Of a stretch of 64,000 nucleotides of DNA, positions 52,211-61,720 are shown one piece after another; position 1 is the stretch's first letter, and the number at the start of each line of letters is the position of its first letter. Source of the stretch: Mediterranea massiliensis (lineage in GTDB: Bacteria > Bacteroidota > Bacteroidia > Bacteroidales > Bacteroidaceae). The stretch lies in NCBI GenBank assembly GCA_015060695.1, contig SUYA01000012.1, positions 1 through 64,000 of the forward strand. Direction: 5' to 3'. The position numbers were made by a program, and so were the translations under genes. The notes under the pieces are model-generated. The model did no database searches and was not told the origin of the DNA. It worked only from the letters and a program-made list of their open reading frames with translations.

Positions 52211-54001
52211 TCAGAGACTTTTCTTTAGAGTAAAGATAAACTCTAAACCACTGCCTTGGGCATTCTTGGCCGAGATGGTGCCTCCATGTATCAAAACGGC
52301 GTTTTTGACAATAGCCAAGCCCAAGCCTGTGCCTCCCAGTTTTCGTGAACGGCCTTTGTCAATCCGATAAAATCGTTCAAACAGACGACCGAGGTGTTCT
52401 TCGGGAACCCCTACTCCGGTATCAGAGAAACTGAAATAATAGTACTGGTCGTCTTCGCGGAAAAGACGAATGGTGATAGTTGTTTCGTTTCCGGCATAAG
52501 CGATGGCATTATCCATGAGGTTACGGAAGATGGAATAAATCAACGAATAATTGCCACGCAAAGAGAGAGGGGTTGTCAACTCGTTATCAACTTTCATCGC
52601 TCTTTGTTCCAAATCCCAAGCTACCTCATTGAGCATTCCATTGACCAACTGGGTGATGTCCAATTGCTCTATTTCCACCATATTGGCTGCTTCGTCGATA
52701 CGAGTCAGTACCGAAATGTCACGTAAAAGGCGCGACAAGCGGTTGCTCTGCACATAGCATCGCTCCAGAAAAAGTTTTTTTCGTTCTTCTGGAAGGGTTT
52801 CATTGGTTACAATGGTTTCTAAATATCCTTGTATGCTGCTTACGGGGGTCTTCAATTCGTGGGCAATATTTTGGGTAAGTTGACGTTTCAAAAGGCGTTG
52901 TTCTTCCTCTTGAGTGATGTCGTTGATAGATATTTCGAAACTAAGGTCTTGAAAAATGTTACAGACGACCAAAAACACACGCCCGTTTTTATTGATATTC
53001 AGCGACATCTGTTTAGCCTCGTTAGGCAAAGGACGTGATTGCACAAACGAGATAAATTCGGTGATGGGATGCAACTCATCGACCAAAAAGATAGCTTCGG
53101 TGGTATGCAGGTTATAGTCTGAAATAAGATTAGCATATTGCGCAAAGAGGCTGTTTACCAATATTTCGCGCTTCTCTTTGGTAAAGACGCCTAAGCCCTC
53201 ACGCGCTGTTTGCAAATGGGTAATAAGTTTTTCGCGCTCAATATACAATGCCTCTTTGGTACGACGCAACCGTTTGTAAATTTGTATGATGTGTTTCGAA
53301 ATATCTCCCAACTCATTGTGTGGAAAGGCTGAAAGAGCATCCATTTCTATCGGTTCGTCTTTATCGGCATGTTGAGCAAATTCGCGCAGATGAATGATGG
53401 CACGTCCTAATTTGGAGGTCAGGGTATAAAACATGAGTAGCAATACAAGACTGACTATTGCCGTAAACCACAAATAATGCACATCGGCTGCCAAATGATT
53501 TATCAGGTTCAAGTTGTAAGGCAGAGCCGAACGGATGATATAGTTTGAGAAGCGAGTAGCCGAATAGAAGTAATTCTCTCCGGTAGTTTCGGAAGTACGA
53601 CGCAAGTCATACCCTTTCCCTATTTTCAGTGCCTTTTGTATTTCCGGGCGGTTGGCGTGATTGCCTAAGGTATGTTCCATGCGGGCATAGCTATCGCACA
53701 ACACATTGCCTTGCAGGTCGATGAGTGTGATGCGAAGATGTTTGTCCATGTATTTGGTAGCATAGGCTTGCAACATGGAGTCATGTCGGGCTTCGGGAAT
53801 ATCTATCAAATCGATGGCCAACCGTTCGTTGTAGTCCTGCAATTGTATATCAAGCAAGTCAATTTTATACTCTTTTTCACGTTTGTACTGAAATGCAAGG
53901 AAGCAAAGTACAAAAACCAAGAAGAGAGAAATGACTGACAAGAACAGCTTTTGGCTGAACGAAAGCAGTTGCTTTTTATTCGATTTCGAAACAATATCCA
54001 T
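52211..54001 (-). CDS. Sensor histidine kinase (PhoR-like)
   Basis: A 596-residue membrane kinase. TM1 is near residues 17-37, followed by a periplasmic sensor domain of about 140 residues, TM2 near 180-200, a HAMP-like and PAS-like linker, then HisKA with the phospho-acceptor in NIAHELKTPVSSIQGY. The HATPase has NLMDNAIAYAG (N-box), FSDTGVGVPEEH (G1) and GGTGLGLAIVK (G2). It overlaps the response regulator gene by 26 bp. The signal is unknown. Confidence 0.92.
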   Translation of the reverse strand: MDIVSKSNKKQLLSFSQKLFLSVISLFLVFVLCFLAFQYKREKEYKIDLLDIQLQDYNERLAIDLIDIPEARHDSMLQAYATKYMDKHLRITLIDLQGNVLCDSYARMEHTLGNHANRPEIQKALKIGKGYDLRRTSETTGENYFYSATRFSNYIIRSALPYNLNLINHLAADVHYLWFTAIVSLVLLLMFYTLTSKLGRAIIHLREFAQHADKDEPIEMDALSAFPHNELGDISKHIIQIYKRLRRTKEALYIEREKLITHLQTAREGLGVFTKEKREILVNSLFAQYANLISDYNLHTTEAIFLVDELHPITEFISFVQSRPLPNEAKQMSLNINKNGRVFLVVCNIFQDLSFEISINDITQEEEQRLLKRQLTQNIAHELKTPVSSIQGYLETIVTNETLPEERKKLFLERCYVQSNRLSRLLRDISVLTRIDEAANMVEIEQLDITQLVNGMLNEVAWDLEQRAMKVDNELTTPLSLRGNYSLIYSIFRNLMDNAIAYAGNETTITIRLFREDDQYYYFSFSDTGVGVPEEHLGRLFERFYRIDKGRSRKLGGTGLGLAIVKNAVLIHGGTISAKNAQGSGLEFIFTLKKSL

Positions 54002-54665
54002 ATCCTAAGCGAGTGACAATACATTTTCCATATTCCCCTATTTTCTTGCGCAAACGGGTAATATTGACATCAACCGTGCGATCTAACACATATACTTCAT
54101 CGCTCCAAATGCGACTTAGAATGTCTTCTCTGGAAAATACACGGCCTTTATTTTGCAAAAATAGCAAGAGAATTTCAAACTCTTTCTTAGTCAGCGAGAT
54201 TTCTTCAAGCCCTATACACACTTTCTTATTGACTACATTGAGTATCAAATCCTTGTAACTTACTTCCGTAGGTTGTTGTCCAACTGTTCGCTTATGTGTT
54301 CGTCGTAAAACAGCCTTGACACGAGCCATGACTTCACGCAATGAGAAGGGTTTGGATATGTAGTCGTCGGCACCCAAATTGAACCCTGTCATCATGTCGT
54401 TTTCTGTATCTTTGGCTGTAAGAAAGATGATAGGAATGTCTAAAGTATCTTTATCTTTTTTCAGCATCTTGGCCAACTTAAAACCAGATATTTCGCCCAT
54501 CATCACATCGAGCAACAACAGGTCATAGAGTTTCAAGTCTTTCAGCAGAGCCTCTTCGGCAGAATGAGCCGTATCTACCTGATAGCCTTCATTCTCTAAA
54601 TTAAACTGAAGGATTTCACACAAATCTTCTTCATCATCTACTACCAAAATGCGATATTCATTCAT
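53976..54665 (-). CDS. OmpR-family response regulator
   Basis: A 229-residue DNA-binding regulator. The receiver domain has the acidic pair VVDDEED, the phosphorylated Asp in LLLDVMMGE, the Thr in FLTAKD and the Lys in DYISKPF. The C-terminal winged helix has RVFSREDILSRIWSDEVYVLDRTVDVNITRLRKK. I chose the ATG at 54665; upstream codons do not fit the family. Upstream lies a possible -7 box (CAAATATA on the plus strand, 54719-54726). It forms a pair with the overlapping kinase gene. Confidence 0.94.
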   Translation of the reverse strand: MNEYRILVVDDEEDLCEILQFNLENEGYQVDTAHSAEEALLKDLKLYDLLLLDVMMGEISGFKLAKMLKKDKDTLDIPIIFLTAKDTENDMMTGFNLGADDYISKPFSLREVMARVKAVLRRTHKRTVGQQPTEVSYKDLILNVVNKKVCIGLEEISLTKKEFEILLLFLQNKGRVFSREDILSRIWSDEVYVLDRTVDVNITRLRKKIGEYGKCIVTRLGYGYCFEIE

Positions 54666-54803
54666 ACTTTTAACCATTAATATTCTTTGTTTATTACTTT
54701 TCGGGTACAAAAGTCGGCCAAATATATAACGAATAAATGAAAGATGTGTTACAATGTCATTACATTTATTATTTTATCGTTGGCGAGGATAAAATTATTG
54801 CAT

Positions 54804-54811
54804 TATCTTTG
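54804..54811 (+). promoter_or_regulatory. Promoter -7 box of the RluA-family gene
   Basis: TATCTTTG with TTG at 54780-54782 (21 bp spacing), 31 bp before the ATG. Confidence 0.6.
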
Positions 54812-54842
54812 TCATGGAAAAATAACACATACAAAATATATA

Positions 54843-56483
54843 ATGAACCAAAAGTCTTCGCTTTTTCATCCATATACATCTTCTATTCTCGGCATTGAAT
54901 TGCCGAAGCAATTTACCTATCCTTTCTGTTACATCCCCCACCCGCTCTGTATTAGAGCGGCCGAAGAGGTACAGGAATATTTGAAAAAGCAAACGGCATG
55001 GGAGAAGGAACTGAACGAAGGAAAAATGTTCGGTGTACTGGTCGTACAAAATAAAGAGGGAGAGGTAGGCTTCTTAGCCGCCTTTTCGGGTATCTTGGCC
55101 GGAGGGAACAAGCACCCTTTCTTTGTGCCGCCTGTCTATGACCTTCTTCAACCCGATGGTTTCTTTAAACAGGAAGAGGCAGAAATAAGTAAGATAAATC
55201 AACGCATCGAGCTGCTACGTGAAGACGAAGAGCGAATTGCCTTGTTAGATCAACTGAAAAAGATGCGACAAGAAGAGTGCATAGAATTGGCCACGCAGAA
55301 AGAAGAGATGAAAGCCGACAAATTACGGCGTAACAAGCAACGCGAAGCCGGAGTATCGTCCACCGAAGAGGCTGCATTGATACGAGAAAGCCAATTTCAA
55401 AAGGCTGAATACAAACGAACGGTACAACGATGGAAAGAAAAAATTGCCGTCGTACAAGCTGAAAGCGACATATTTGAAAAGAGAATTGAAGCCTTAAAAA
55501 AAGAACGGAAAGAACGATCGGCAGCCTTGCAACAACGCCTCTTCGAACAGTTTAGTATGCTGAACTATCGAGGCGAGGCACGCAACCTATACGACATCTT
55601 TGCCGATACCATTCAGCAAATCCCCCCTGCAGGAGCCGGAGAATGTGCGGCACCCAAGTTATTGCAATATGCCTACCAACAAGGTTGGAAGCCATTGGCC
55701 ATGGCCGAATTTTGGTGGGGAGAATCACCTAAATGTGAGATTCGCCAACACGGACAATACTACCCTTCGTGTCGAGGCAAGTGCGGTCCTATATTATCCC
55801 ACATGCTTCAAGGGTTAGAAGTGGAAGAGAATCCGATGATTGAACGACAACAAACTTCGGCCGAAATGTTGGACATTGTATATGAAGATGAATGGCTGGC
55901 CGTCATTAACAAGCCAAGTGGGCTACTCTCTGTACCAGGAAAAGAGATTGGAGAATCGGTATATAGCCTGATGAAACGACGCTATCCCAACAGCGATTCG
56001 CCACTGATTGTACATAGATTAGACTTTGGCACTTCAGGATTGTTACTCATAGCCAAAACGAAAGAAGTACATTGTTTGCTACAAAAACAATTTTTGGAGC
56101 GCACTATCGAGAAATGCTATATTGCCCTATTGGAGGGTGTCGTAGCAGAAGAGCATGGCATCATAGAACTACCACTCAGCCTCAACCGAATGGATCGTCC
56201 CCATCAGATGGTTGATTATGAGCATGGAAAGCCGGCCATCACTCGCTACCGGGTATTGAAACGTACTGAAAACGAAACACGCATTGCTTTTTATCCGATG
56301 ACCGGACGTACCCACCAATTGCGTGTACATGCAGCTCATCGCGATGGATTACATTGTCCCATCAAAGGAGATGATTTGTATGGCAACGGAGGGGAACGTC
56401 TCTGTTTGCATGCTGAATCCATCCGATTTATCCACCCCATAGAAAAACGCCCCATGAGCTTCTCTATCAATTGTCCGTTTTAA
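54843..56483 (+). CDS. RluA-family pseudouridine synthase with long N-terminal extension
   Basis: A 546-residue protein, about twice the length of a minimal RluA enzyme. The catalytic domain occupies roughly residues 335-546, with KPSGLLSVPGK, the catalytic Asp in IVHRLDFGTSGLLLIAK and MTGRTHQLRVHAAH. Before it lie an N-terminal domain (1-110), a charged coiled coil (about 115-240) and a Cys-containing segment (PPAGAGECAAPKLL, then YYPSCRGKCGPIL). Such extended enzymes occur in several bacteria; the extension may choose the RNA substrate. I chose the ATG at 54843. Confidence 0.88.
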   Translation: MNQKSSLFHPYTSSILGIELPKQFTYPFCYIPHPLCIRAAEEVQEYLKKQTAWEKELNEGKMFGVLVVQNKEGEVGFLAAFSGILAGGNKHPFFVPPVYDLLQPDGFFKQEEAEISKINQRIELLREDEERIALLDQLKKMRQEECIELATQKEEMKADKLRRNKQREAGVSSTEEAALIRESQFQKAEYKRTVQRWKEKIAVVQAESDIFEKRIEALKKERKERSAALQQRLFEQFSMLNYRGEARNLYDIFADTIQQIPPAGAGECAAPKLLQYAYQQGWKPLAMAEFWWGESPKCEIRQHGQYYPSCRGKCGPILSHMLQGLEVEENPMIERQQTSAEMLDIVYEDEWLAVINKPSGLLSVPGKEIGESVYSLMKRRYPNSDSPLIVHRLDFGTSGLLLIAKTKEVHCLLQKQFLERTIEKCYIALLEGVVAEEHGIIELPLSLNRMDRPHQMVDYEHGKPAITRYRVLKRTENETRIAFYPMTGRTHQLRVHAAHRDGLHCPIKGDDLYGNGGERLCLHAESIRFIHPIEKRPMSFSINCPF

Positions 56484-56548
56484 TCAAGAAAGTCAAATTA
56501 CGCAGCACAAAAATCACTCTTCCATGCCCGAAATCCAAAGAACTTTCT

Positions 56549-56556
56549 TATGTTTG
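56549..56556 (+). promoter_or_regulatory. Promoter -7 box of the GH28 gene
   Basis: TATGTTTG followed by CAAAA, 28 bp before the ATG. The -33 element is not clear. Confidence 0.5.
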
Positions 56557-56584
56557 CAAAAAAAACATTAAAAAACAAATTATC

Positions 56585-57901
56585 ATGAGAATCTACACAC
56601 TTCTATTGACTTGTTTATTCAGCATCAGTCTGCTGGCACAAGAAAAATTTCCAGATGGCACACCCATCCCAGAATGGTTCAGCCAAAACACCCCGGTCAA
56701 CATAGATAACCTGGGCAAGAAATATGTATTGACCGACCATCGCATCTTTGCCGACGGGAGGCTACACACTCAAGAGATTCAAGCTTTGATTGACGAAGCT
56801 GCCGCCAATGGCGGAGGAGTTATTGTTATTCCGAGAGGTACTTACATGACCGGAGGCTTACACTTCAAACAAGGAACTCACCTTTATCTGGAAGATGGTG
56901 CTACGTTAATGGGGTCAGATTTTATTGGCGACTACCCATTAGGAAAAACCCGCATAGAAGGTGAAACCTGTACCTACTTCGGTGCGCTGATTAATGCCGA
57001 TGGATTGGATGGCTTTACCATCTCCGGTAAAGGTACTATAGATGGTAACGGCTTGCGTTACCACAAACAATTCTGGCTTCGCCGCCAATGGAATCGTCAA
57101 TGCACCAATAAGGATGAACAACGTCCACGATTGGTGTATGTATCCAATTGCAAAAATGTACAAATAGAAGGCGTAAAGTTACAAAATTCTGCTTTTTGGA
57201 CAACGCATATTTATAATAGCGAGCATGTAAAACTACTCAATCTCTCTATCTACTCACTGGCCAAGCCCAACGATTCAAAGGGTCCCAGTACAGATGCCAT
57301 CGACCTGGATGTGGTTAAAAACGTATTGGTTAAGGGATGCTATATGGAAGTAAACGACGATGCTATCGCCATGAAGGGAGGTAAAGGGCCTTGGGCTGAC
57401 GATCCTACCAAAAGTGAAGGCAACGGAGGAAACTACAACGTAATTATTGAGGATTGCACATACGGATTCTGTCACGGATGTTTAACACTGGGATCGGAAT
57501 CTATCTACGACCACAACATCATTTTGCGCCGCATCAAAGTGAACGAAGCTACCCGACTACTATGGCTCAAGATGCGTCCAGACACCCCGCAACGATACCA
57601 ATATGTTACGGTAGAAGATATAACCGGCAATGTAGGACAATTCATTTACATCCAACCTTGGACACAATTCTACGACTTGAAAGATCGAAAAGACCCACCT
57701 ATGTCGTATAGCGACCATATCACCATGCGTAATTGTACCATGGAAGTAGGTACTTTCTTTAATGTCAGCCGTCAAGATGACCAATATAAACTGAGTAATT
57801 TCCGTTTCGAGAACTTAGATATAAAAGCCAAACGACCTGATTGCGACAAGAAAATAGTAGATAACTTTGTTTGGAAAAATGTAAAGGTAACTCCGTTATA
57901 A
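56585..57901 (+). CDS. Glycoside hydrolase family 28 (polygalacturonase-like)
   Basis: A 438-residue secreted protein with signal peptide MRIYTLLLTCLFSISLLAQ and a right-handed beta-helix. GH28 active-site blocks are visible: STDAIDLD, NDDAIAMKGG (the Asp pair), CHGCLTLGSE (GHG-type, with the first G as C) and LRRIKV. It likely cleaves pectic galacturonan or a related sugar in the periplasm or outside the cell. It is not next to SusC/SusD genes. The stop codon overlaps the next ATG by one base, so both are co-translated. Confidence 0.88.
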   Translation: MRIYTLLLTCLFSISLLAQEKFPDGTPIPEWFSQNTPVNIDNLGKKYVLTDHRIFADGRLHTQEIQALIDEAAANGGGVIVIPRGTYMTGGLHFKQGTHLYLEDGATLMGSDFIGDYPLGKTRIEGETCTYFGALINADGLDGFTISGKGTIDGNGLRYHKQFWLRRQWNRQCTNKDEQRPRLVYVSNCKNVQIEGVKLQNSAFWTTHIYNSEHVKLLNLSIYSLAKPNDSKGPSTDAIDLDVVKNVLVKGCYMEVNDDAIAMKGGKGPWADDPTKSEGNGGNYNVIIEDCTYGFCHGCLTLGSESIYDHNIILRRIKVNEATRLLWLKMRPDTPQRYQYVTVEDITGNVGQFIYIQPWTQFYDLKDRKDPPMSYSDHITMRNCTMEVGTFFNVSRQDDQYKLSNFRFENLDIKAKRPDCDKKIVDNFVWKNVKVTPL

Positions 57902-59514
57902 TGCGCTACTTCCCGCTACTTCTTCTTTCAATCGCTCTCTTTTGGATTGGATGCAACAGCAACCCATCTGTTTCTCCAATACATCCCGTATGGGTGCTTT
58001 ATGAGAACGATGTACATTGCGCCATTGATGGTTATGCCCGACTGGCCACTCTGAAAGAAGCGAAACTATCTGTCTCACCGTTTGTCACTACCGTGACTTG
58101 TGGAGACTTTGTACAAGGAGATGTAGTGGGAAGTCTTTCGCATGGCGAAGACATTGTTCGCATCATGAATGCCGTGGGTTACGATGTGGTAGCCCTTGGC
58201 AATCATGAGTTCGATTTTGGATTGCCTCAACTGTTCCGCCTGACCGATTCGCTTGATGCAACGGTGGTATGTGCCAATTTCAGACACCAGTCCACCGACT
58301 CTTTGCTTTTCCCGCCTTATCAGATTCTTTCATACGACGATGTACAGATTGCATACATTGGATTTATAACCACCGCCACCATCGGATTGGTAGCACCTTC
58401 TACATTTCAAGATAGCATCGGCCAATTCTGTTATGATTTCTCTCACAAGCGATTTTATGAACAAGCTCAACACTATATTGACGATGCCCGTAAGCAAGGT
58501 GCCGATTATGTGGTTGCTCTATCGCATCTGGGTGACACAAAATTAGAAGGGCATCCCAATTCCATTGACCTGATAACCAACACTGATGGCATAGATGTAG
58601 TTATTGACGGACATTCTCATAGTATTATTGCTGATACACTGATTAGTAACAAACTTAAAAAAGAGGTGTTACTCACTTCTACCGGAAACAAATTCAGTAA
58701 CATCGGTCTGTTGAAGCTTGATACTGACGGATGCTTTTCTACACAACTGATTCCTAACTCAGATACTACTCTGATAGACAATACGGAAATAAAGAGTTTG
58801 ACAGACAGCCTACAGAAAAAAGTATTAACCGACGGAAAAAAGGTTATAGGTACCAACCTACAACCATTACTCATCACCAATCCAGAAAACGAACGTTTAA
58901 TACGTAACCGTGAAACCACTATCGGCAACCTTTGTGCCGATGCTTTCCGCTGCGTATTACATACAGACATCGCCTTGATAAATAGTGGCTGTATCCGTGC
59001 AGATTTGCCACAAGGCCCACTTACACTAAATCAACTCCATTCTGCATTCCCCTTTGACAACAACGCTTGTATAGCCACCCTTACCGGCAACCAACTGCTT
59101 GATGTATTAGAATTTTCAGTGCGCATGCTACCGCAAGCCTATAGTGAATTTATGCAAGTCAGTGGCTTGAAGTTTCAAGTGGATACCTCTATCCCCTCAC
59201 CCGCTACACTTGACGAGAACGAATTGTTTTCTCATATCACTTCCGAAGCACGCCGTATCAGTCAATTACAGATTCTCGACTCCCAAAGCGGGCATTATTT
59301 GCCTGTGGATACTGCTCGGACCTACACTTTGGGAGGATTGGATTACCAAATCAAACAGATGGGTAGCCAAGGTATTTTGAGATATGCAAAACTCATCAGC
59401 GATAATCGAGGAAGTATCATTCAAGTATTGACCACTTACATTGAAAAGCACTTGAATGGTGTTATAGGCAAACAATATGCCCAAACAGAAGGACGCATTG
59501 TTATTGACAAATGA
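57901..59514 (+). CDS. Lipoprotein 5'-nucleotidase / UDP-sugar hydrolase-like metallophosphatase
   Basis: A 537-residue two-domain protein with a lipoprotein signal (LLLLSIALFWIGC). The metallophosphatase domain has NDVHCAIDG (first metal site), TCGDFVQGDVVG, LGNHEFDFG and VIDGHSHS. The C-terminal 5'-nucleotidase domain begins near residue 330, with NLCADAFR and INSGCIRADL. It would release phosphate and nucleosides from nucleotides in the periplasm. It overlaps the GH28 gene by one base; the pairing with a pectin hydrolase is unusual. Confidence 0.9.
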   Translation: MRYFPLLLLSIALFWIGCNSNPSVSPIHPVWVLYENDVHCAIDGYARLATLKEAKLSVSPFVTTVTCGDFVQGDVVGSLSHGEDIVRIMNAVGYDVVALGNHEFDFGLPQLFRLTDSLDATVVCANFRHQSTDSLLFPPYQILSYDDVQIAYIGFITTATIGLVAPSTFQDSIGQFCYDFSHKRFYEQAQHYIDDARKQGADYVVALSHLGDTKLEGHPNSIDLITNTDGIDVVIDGHSHSIIADTLISNKLKKEVLLTSTGNKFSNIGLLKLDTDGCFSTQLIPNSDTTLIDNTEIKSLTDSLQKKVLTDGKKVIGTNLQPLLITNPENERLIRNRETTIGNLCADAFRCVLHTDIALINSGCIRADLPQGPLTLNQLHSAFPFDNNACIATLTGNQLLDVLEFSVRMLPQAYSEFMQVSGLKFQVDTSIPSPATLDENELFSHITSEARRISQLQILDSQSGHYLPVDTARTYTLGGLDYQIKQMGSQGILRYAKLISDNRGSIIQVLTTYIEKHLNGVIGKQYAQTEGRIVIDK

Positions 59515-59526
59515 ATCTATATGATT

Positions 59527-59604
59527 TACCTATAGATAGAAGAGCAACTACCTATAAGTAGTGAGCCAACTACCTATAGGTAATCGACTAACTACCTATA
59601 GGTA
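59527..59604. repeat. Four TACCTATAGGTA palindromes at exact 22-bp steps
   Basis: Units start at 59527 (TACCTATAGATA), 59549 (TACCTATAAGTA), 59571 and 59593 (both perfect TACCTATAGGTA); the last extends to ACTACC/GGTAGT. The 10-bp spacers differ. It lies just after the 5'-nucleotidase stop. The rest of 59605-59815 shows nothing I can name. Confidence 0.85.
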
Positions 59605-59815
59605 GTTGAATAATTTAATATAGGCGTTTTAAATGATTAATTATCAACTCGTTACACAAACACACAATCTAAGCATACAAACAACTGCAGCCAAACCATT
59701 TGCATGTCAACTAAATGTAATGCATATCCGTCAAGAGGCAGGCATTTTTTATGAGTTTTGATTTTCTTTCAAAACAGTAATCCATGCAGATTGCGAAAGT
59801 TAAACAGATTAAATG

Positions 59816-60658
59816 CTATTTGTCGGTTTCAAAACTACGCAACAACTTGATTTCTTCGGCCCATAACGATTCATCGGGCGTCTCAAGAATGATGGGGATA
59901 TTATCGAAACGAGCATCTTGCATAAAACGACGAAAGAAATCAATGGGAATCAATCCCTTGCCTAAGCTGTCGTGGCGATCGACACGCGAAGCTAATGCCT
60001 TCTTGGAGTCATTCAAATGAATGCCACGCAAATATTCGAATCCCACTTCTGATGCAAATTCATTGAAAATACGATCGTACTCACCCACCAAATCATAGCC
60101 GGCCGTAAAAGTATGACAAGTATCGAGGCACACCCCTACACGACTTTTATCGTCCACTCTATCAATGATATACTTCAATTGCCAGAATGCAAATCCTACG
60201 TTGCTACCCTGACCGGAGGTATTCTCGATAACTGCCGTTACGCCTTTCGTCTGTGCCAAAACCATATTGATAGATTGGGCTACACGGTCAAGACATTGCT
60301 CCAACGAAATCTTATTTAAGTGACTACCCGGATGGAAATTAAGCAATTTAAGTCCTAATTGCTCACAACGTTGCATTTCATCAAGAAAAGCAGCACGACT
60401 CTTAGCCAACCCGTCCTCTTCAGGGTGTCCCAAATTGATGAGATAGCTATCGTGAGGCAAGATATAATCGGGCAATAAGCCAAATTTGGCACAATTCTCT
60501 TTAAACAAACGAATATTATCGGCCGTTAAAGGTTTAGATACCCATTGACGTTGATTTTTAGTAAATAGAGCGAAAGCATTTGCTCCAATTTCGTGGGCAT
60601 GAATAGGTGCAAACTCTACACCCCCACTTGCCGACACATGTGCTCCTATATATTTCAT
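59816..60658 (-). CDS. nfo: Endonuclease IV (AP endonuclease)
   Basis: A 280-residue TIM-barrel enzyme that cuts DNA 5' of abasic sites using three zinc ions. It has the N-terminal [56 protein letters not shown] and the C-terminal ILETPDE, all with the metal-binding His/Glu/Asp positions. Divergent from mltD-like with mirrored -7 boxes. Confidence 0.96.
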   Translation of the reverse strand: MKYIGAHVSASGGVEFAPIHAHEIGANAFALFTKNQRQWVSKPLTADNIRLFKENCAKFGLLPDYILPHDSYLINLGHPEEDGLAKSRAAFLDEMQRCEQLGLKLLNFHPGSHLNKISLEQCLDRVAQSINMVLAQTKGVTAVIENTSGQGSNVGFAFWQLKYIIDRVDDKSRVGVCLDTCHTFTAGYDLVGEYDRIFNEFASEVGFEYLRGIHLNDSKKALASRVDRHDSLGKGLIPIDFFRRFMQDARFDNIPIILETPDESLWAEEIKLLRSFETDK

Positions 60659-60687
60659 ATTTCTTTACTTTTCTGTATTTAATGGGA

Positions 60688-60715
60688 CAAAGATAGGATT
60701 TTTATTGTATCTTTG
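60688..60715. promoter_or_regulatory. Mirrored divergent promoters nfo / transglycosylase
   Basis: CAAAGATA (60688-60695, the minus-strand -7 box for nfo) and TATCTTTG (60708-60715, the plus-strand -7 box) form an 8-bp inverted repeat 12 bp apart. Each box sits in the -33 zone of the other promoter. Confidence 0.65.
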
Positions 60716-60742
60716 CCACTTTAATGCAAATATTTTGAACGG

Positions 60743-61720
60743 ATGAAACATTATATCAAACAAACCACGATGGTGATGACAGCTCTATTAGTAGGAGTTA
60801 CACTGCCTTTTTTATTCGGAAACAGTGTATTGGATACAGAACGTGAAGCAGCTGAAAGCCAAGTACCTTATTGCGTCACTCCCCTACACGTACCCGAAAA
60901 GATGAACTTTGCAGGAGAAACAATAGAGTTGAACCGATATGACTTACGTGAACGAATGGATAGGGAATTGATGTCGTTTACCTATATGCACTCTACCACC
61001 ATGCTGACCATCAAGCGAGCTAACCGATATTTTCCCATCATAGAACCCATATTAAAAGAACAAGGAATACCAGATGACTTCAAATACTTAGCTGTTATAG
61101 AGAGTAATCTAAGTCCGTTAGCCAAAAGTCCGGCCGGAGCAGCAGGAATGTGGCAATTCATGCAAACTACCGGACGCCAATTCGGATTGGAAGTGAATGC
61201 CAACATAGATGAGCGCTATCACATAGAGAAAGCAACCGTAGCTGCCTGCAAATACTTGAAAGAGGCATATGCCAAATATGGCGATTGGCTAAGTGTAGCA
61301 GCTTCGTATAACGGTGGGCAAGCACGCATCACTTCGTCATTAGCCAAACAGAAAGCAAAACGTGCTACCGATTTATGGTTAGTAGAGGAAACATCACGCT
61401 ATATGTTCCGTCTGTTAGCAGCCAAGGCGGTATTCAGTCATCCCAAACAATATGGATTTTTGTTGAAACGCGAACAATTATACCCCATCATAAGCTATAC
61501 AGAAGTAACATTGACAACCGGTATTGATTCGTTGGCTACATTTGCCCAAAAACATGGCATCACTTATGCACAACTGAAGGATGCCAACCCTTGGCTAAGA
61601 CAAGAGAATATGCAAAACAAAAGTCGCCGTACTTACATCTTGAAAATTCCCACCCGTGAAGGAATGTACTACAACCCCCAAGAAACAAGAGCTCACCGTA
61701 AGGAATGGATAATTGACTGA
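60743..61720 (+). CDS. Membrane-bound lytic transglycosylase (MltD-like)
   Basis: A 325-residue SLT-type enzyme that cleaves peptidoglycan glycan strands. It has an N-terminal signal/anchor (MVMTALLVGVTLPFLFG), then the SLT domain with the catalytic Glu in AVIESNLSPLAKSPAGAAG, GMWQFMQTTG, and ASYNGG. The C-terminal part (about residues 250-305) looks like one LysM-type unit (LATFAQKHGITYAQLKDANPWL). Its last 28 bp overlap the convergent PHP phosphatase gene. Confidence 0.9.
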   Translation: MKHYIKQTTMVMTALLVGVTLPFLFGNSVLDTEREAAESQVPYCVTPLHVPEKMNFAGETIELNRYDLRERMDRELMSFTYMHSTTMLTIKRANRYFPIIEPILKEQGIPDDFKYLAVIESNLSPLAKSPAGAAGMWQFMQTTGRQFGLEVNANIDERYHIEKATVAACKYLKEAYAKYGDWLSVAASYNGGQARITSSLAKQKAKRATDLWLVEETSRYMFRLLAAKAVFSHPKQYGFLLKREQLYPIISYTEVTLTTGIDSLATFAQKHGITYAQLKDANPWLRQENMQNKSRRTYILKIPTREGMYYNPQETRAHRKEWIID

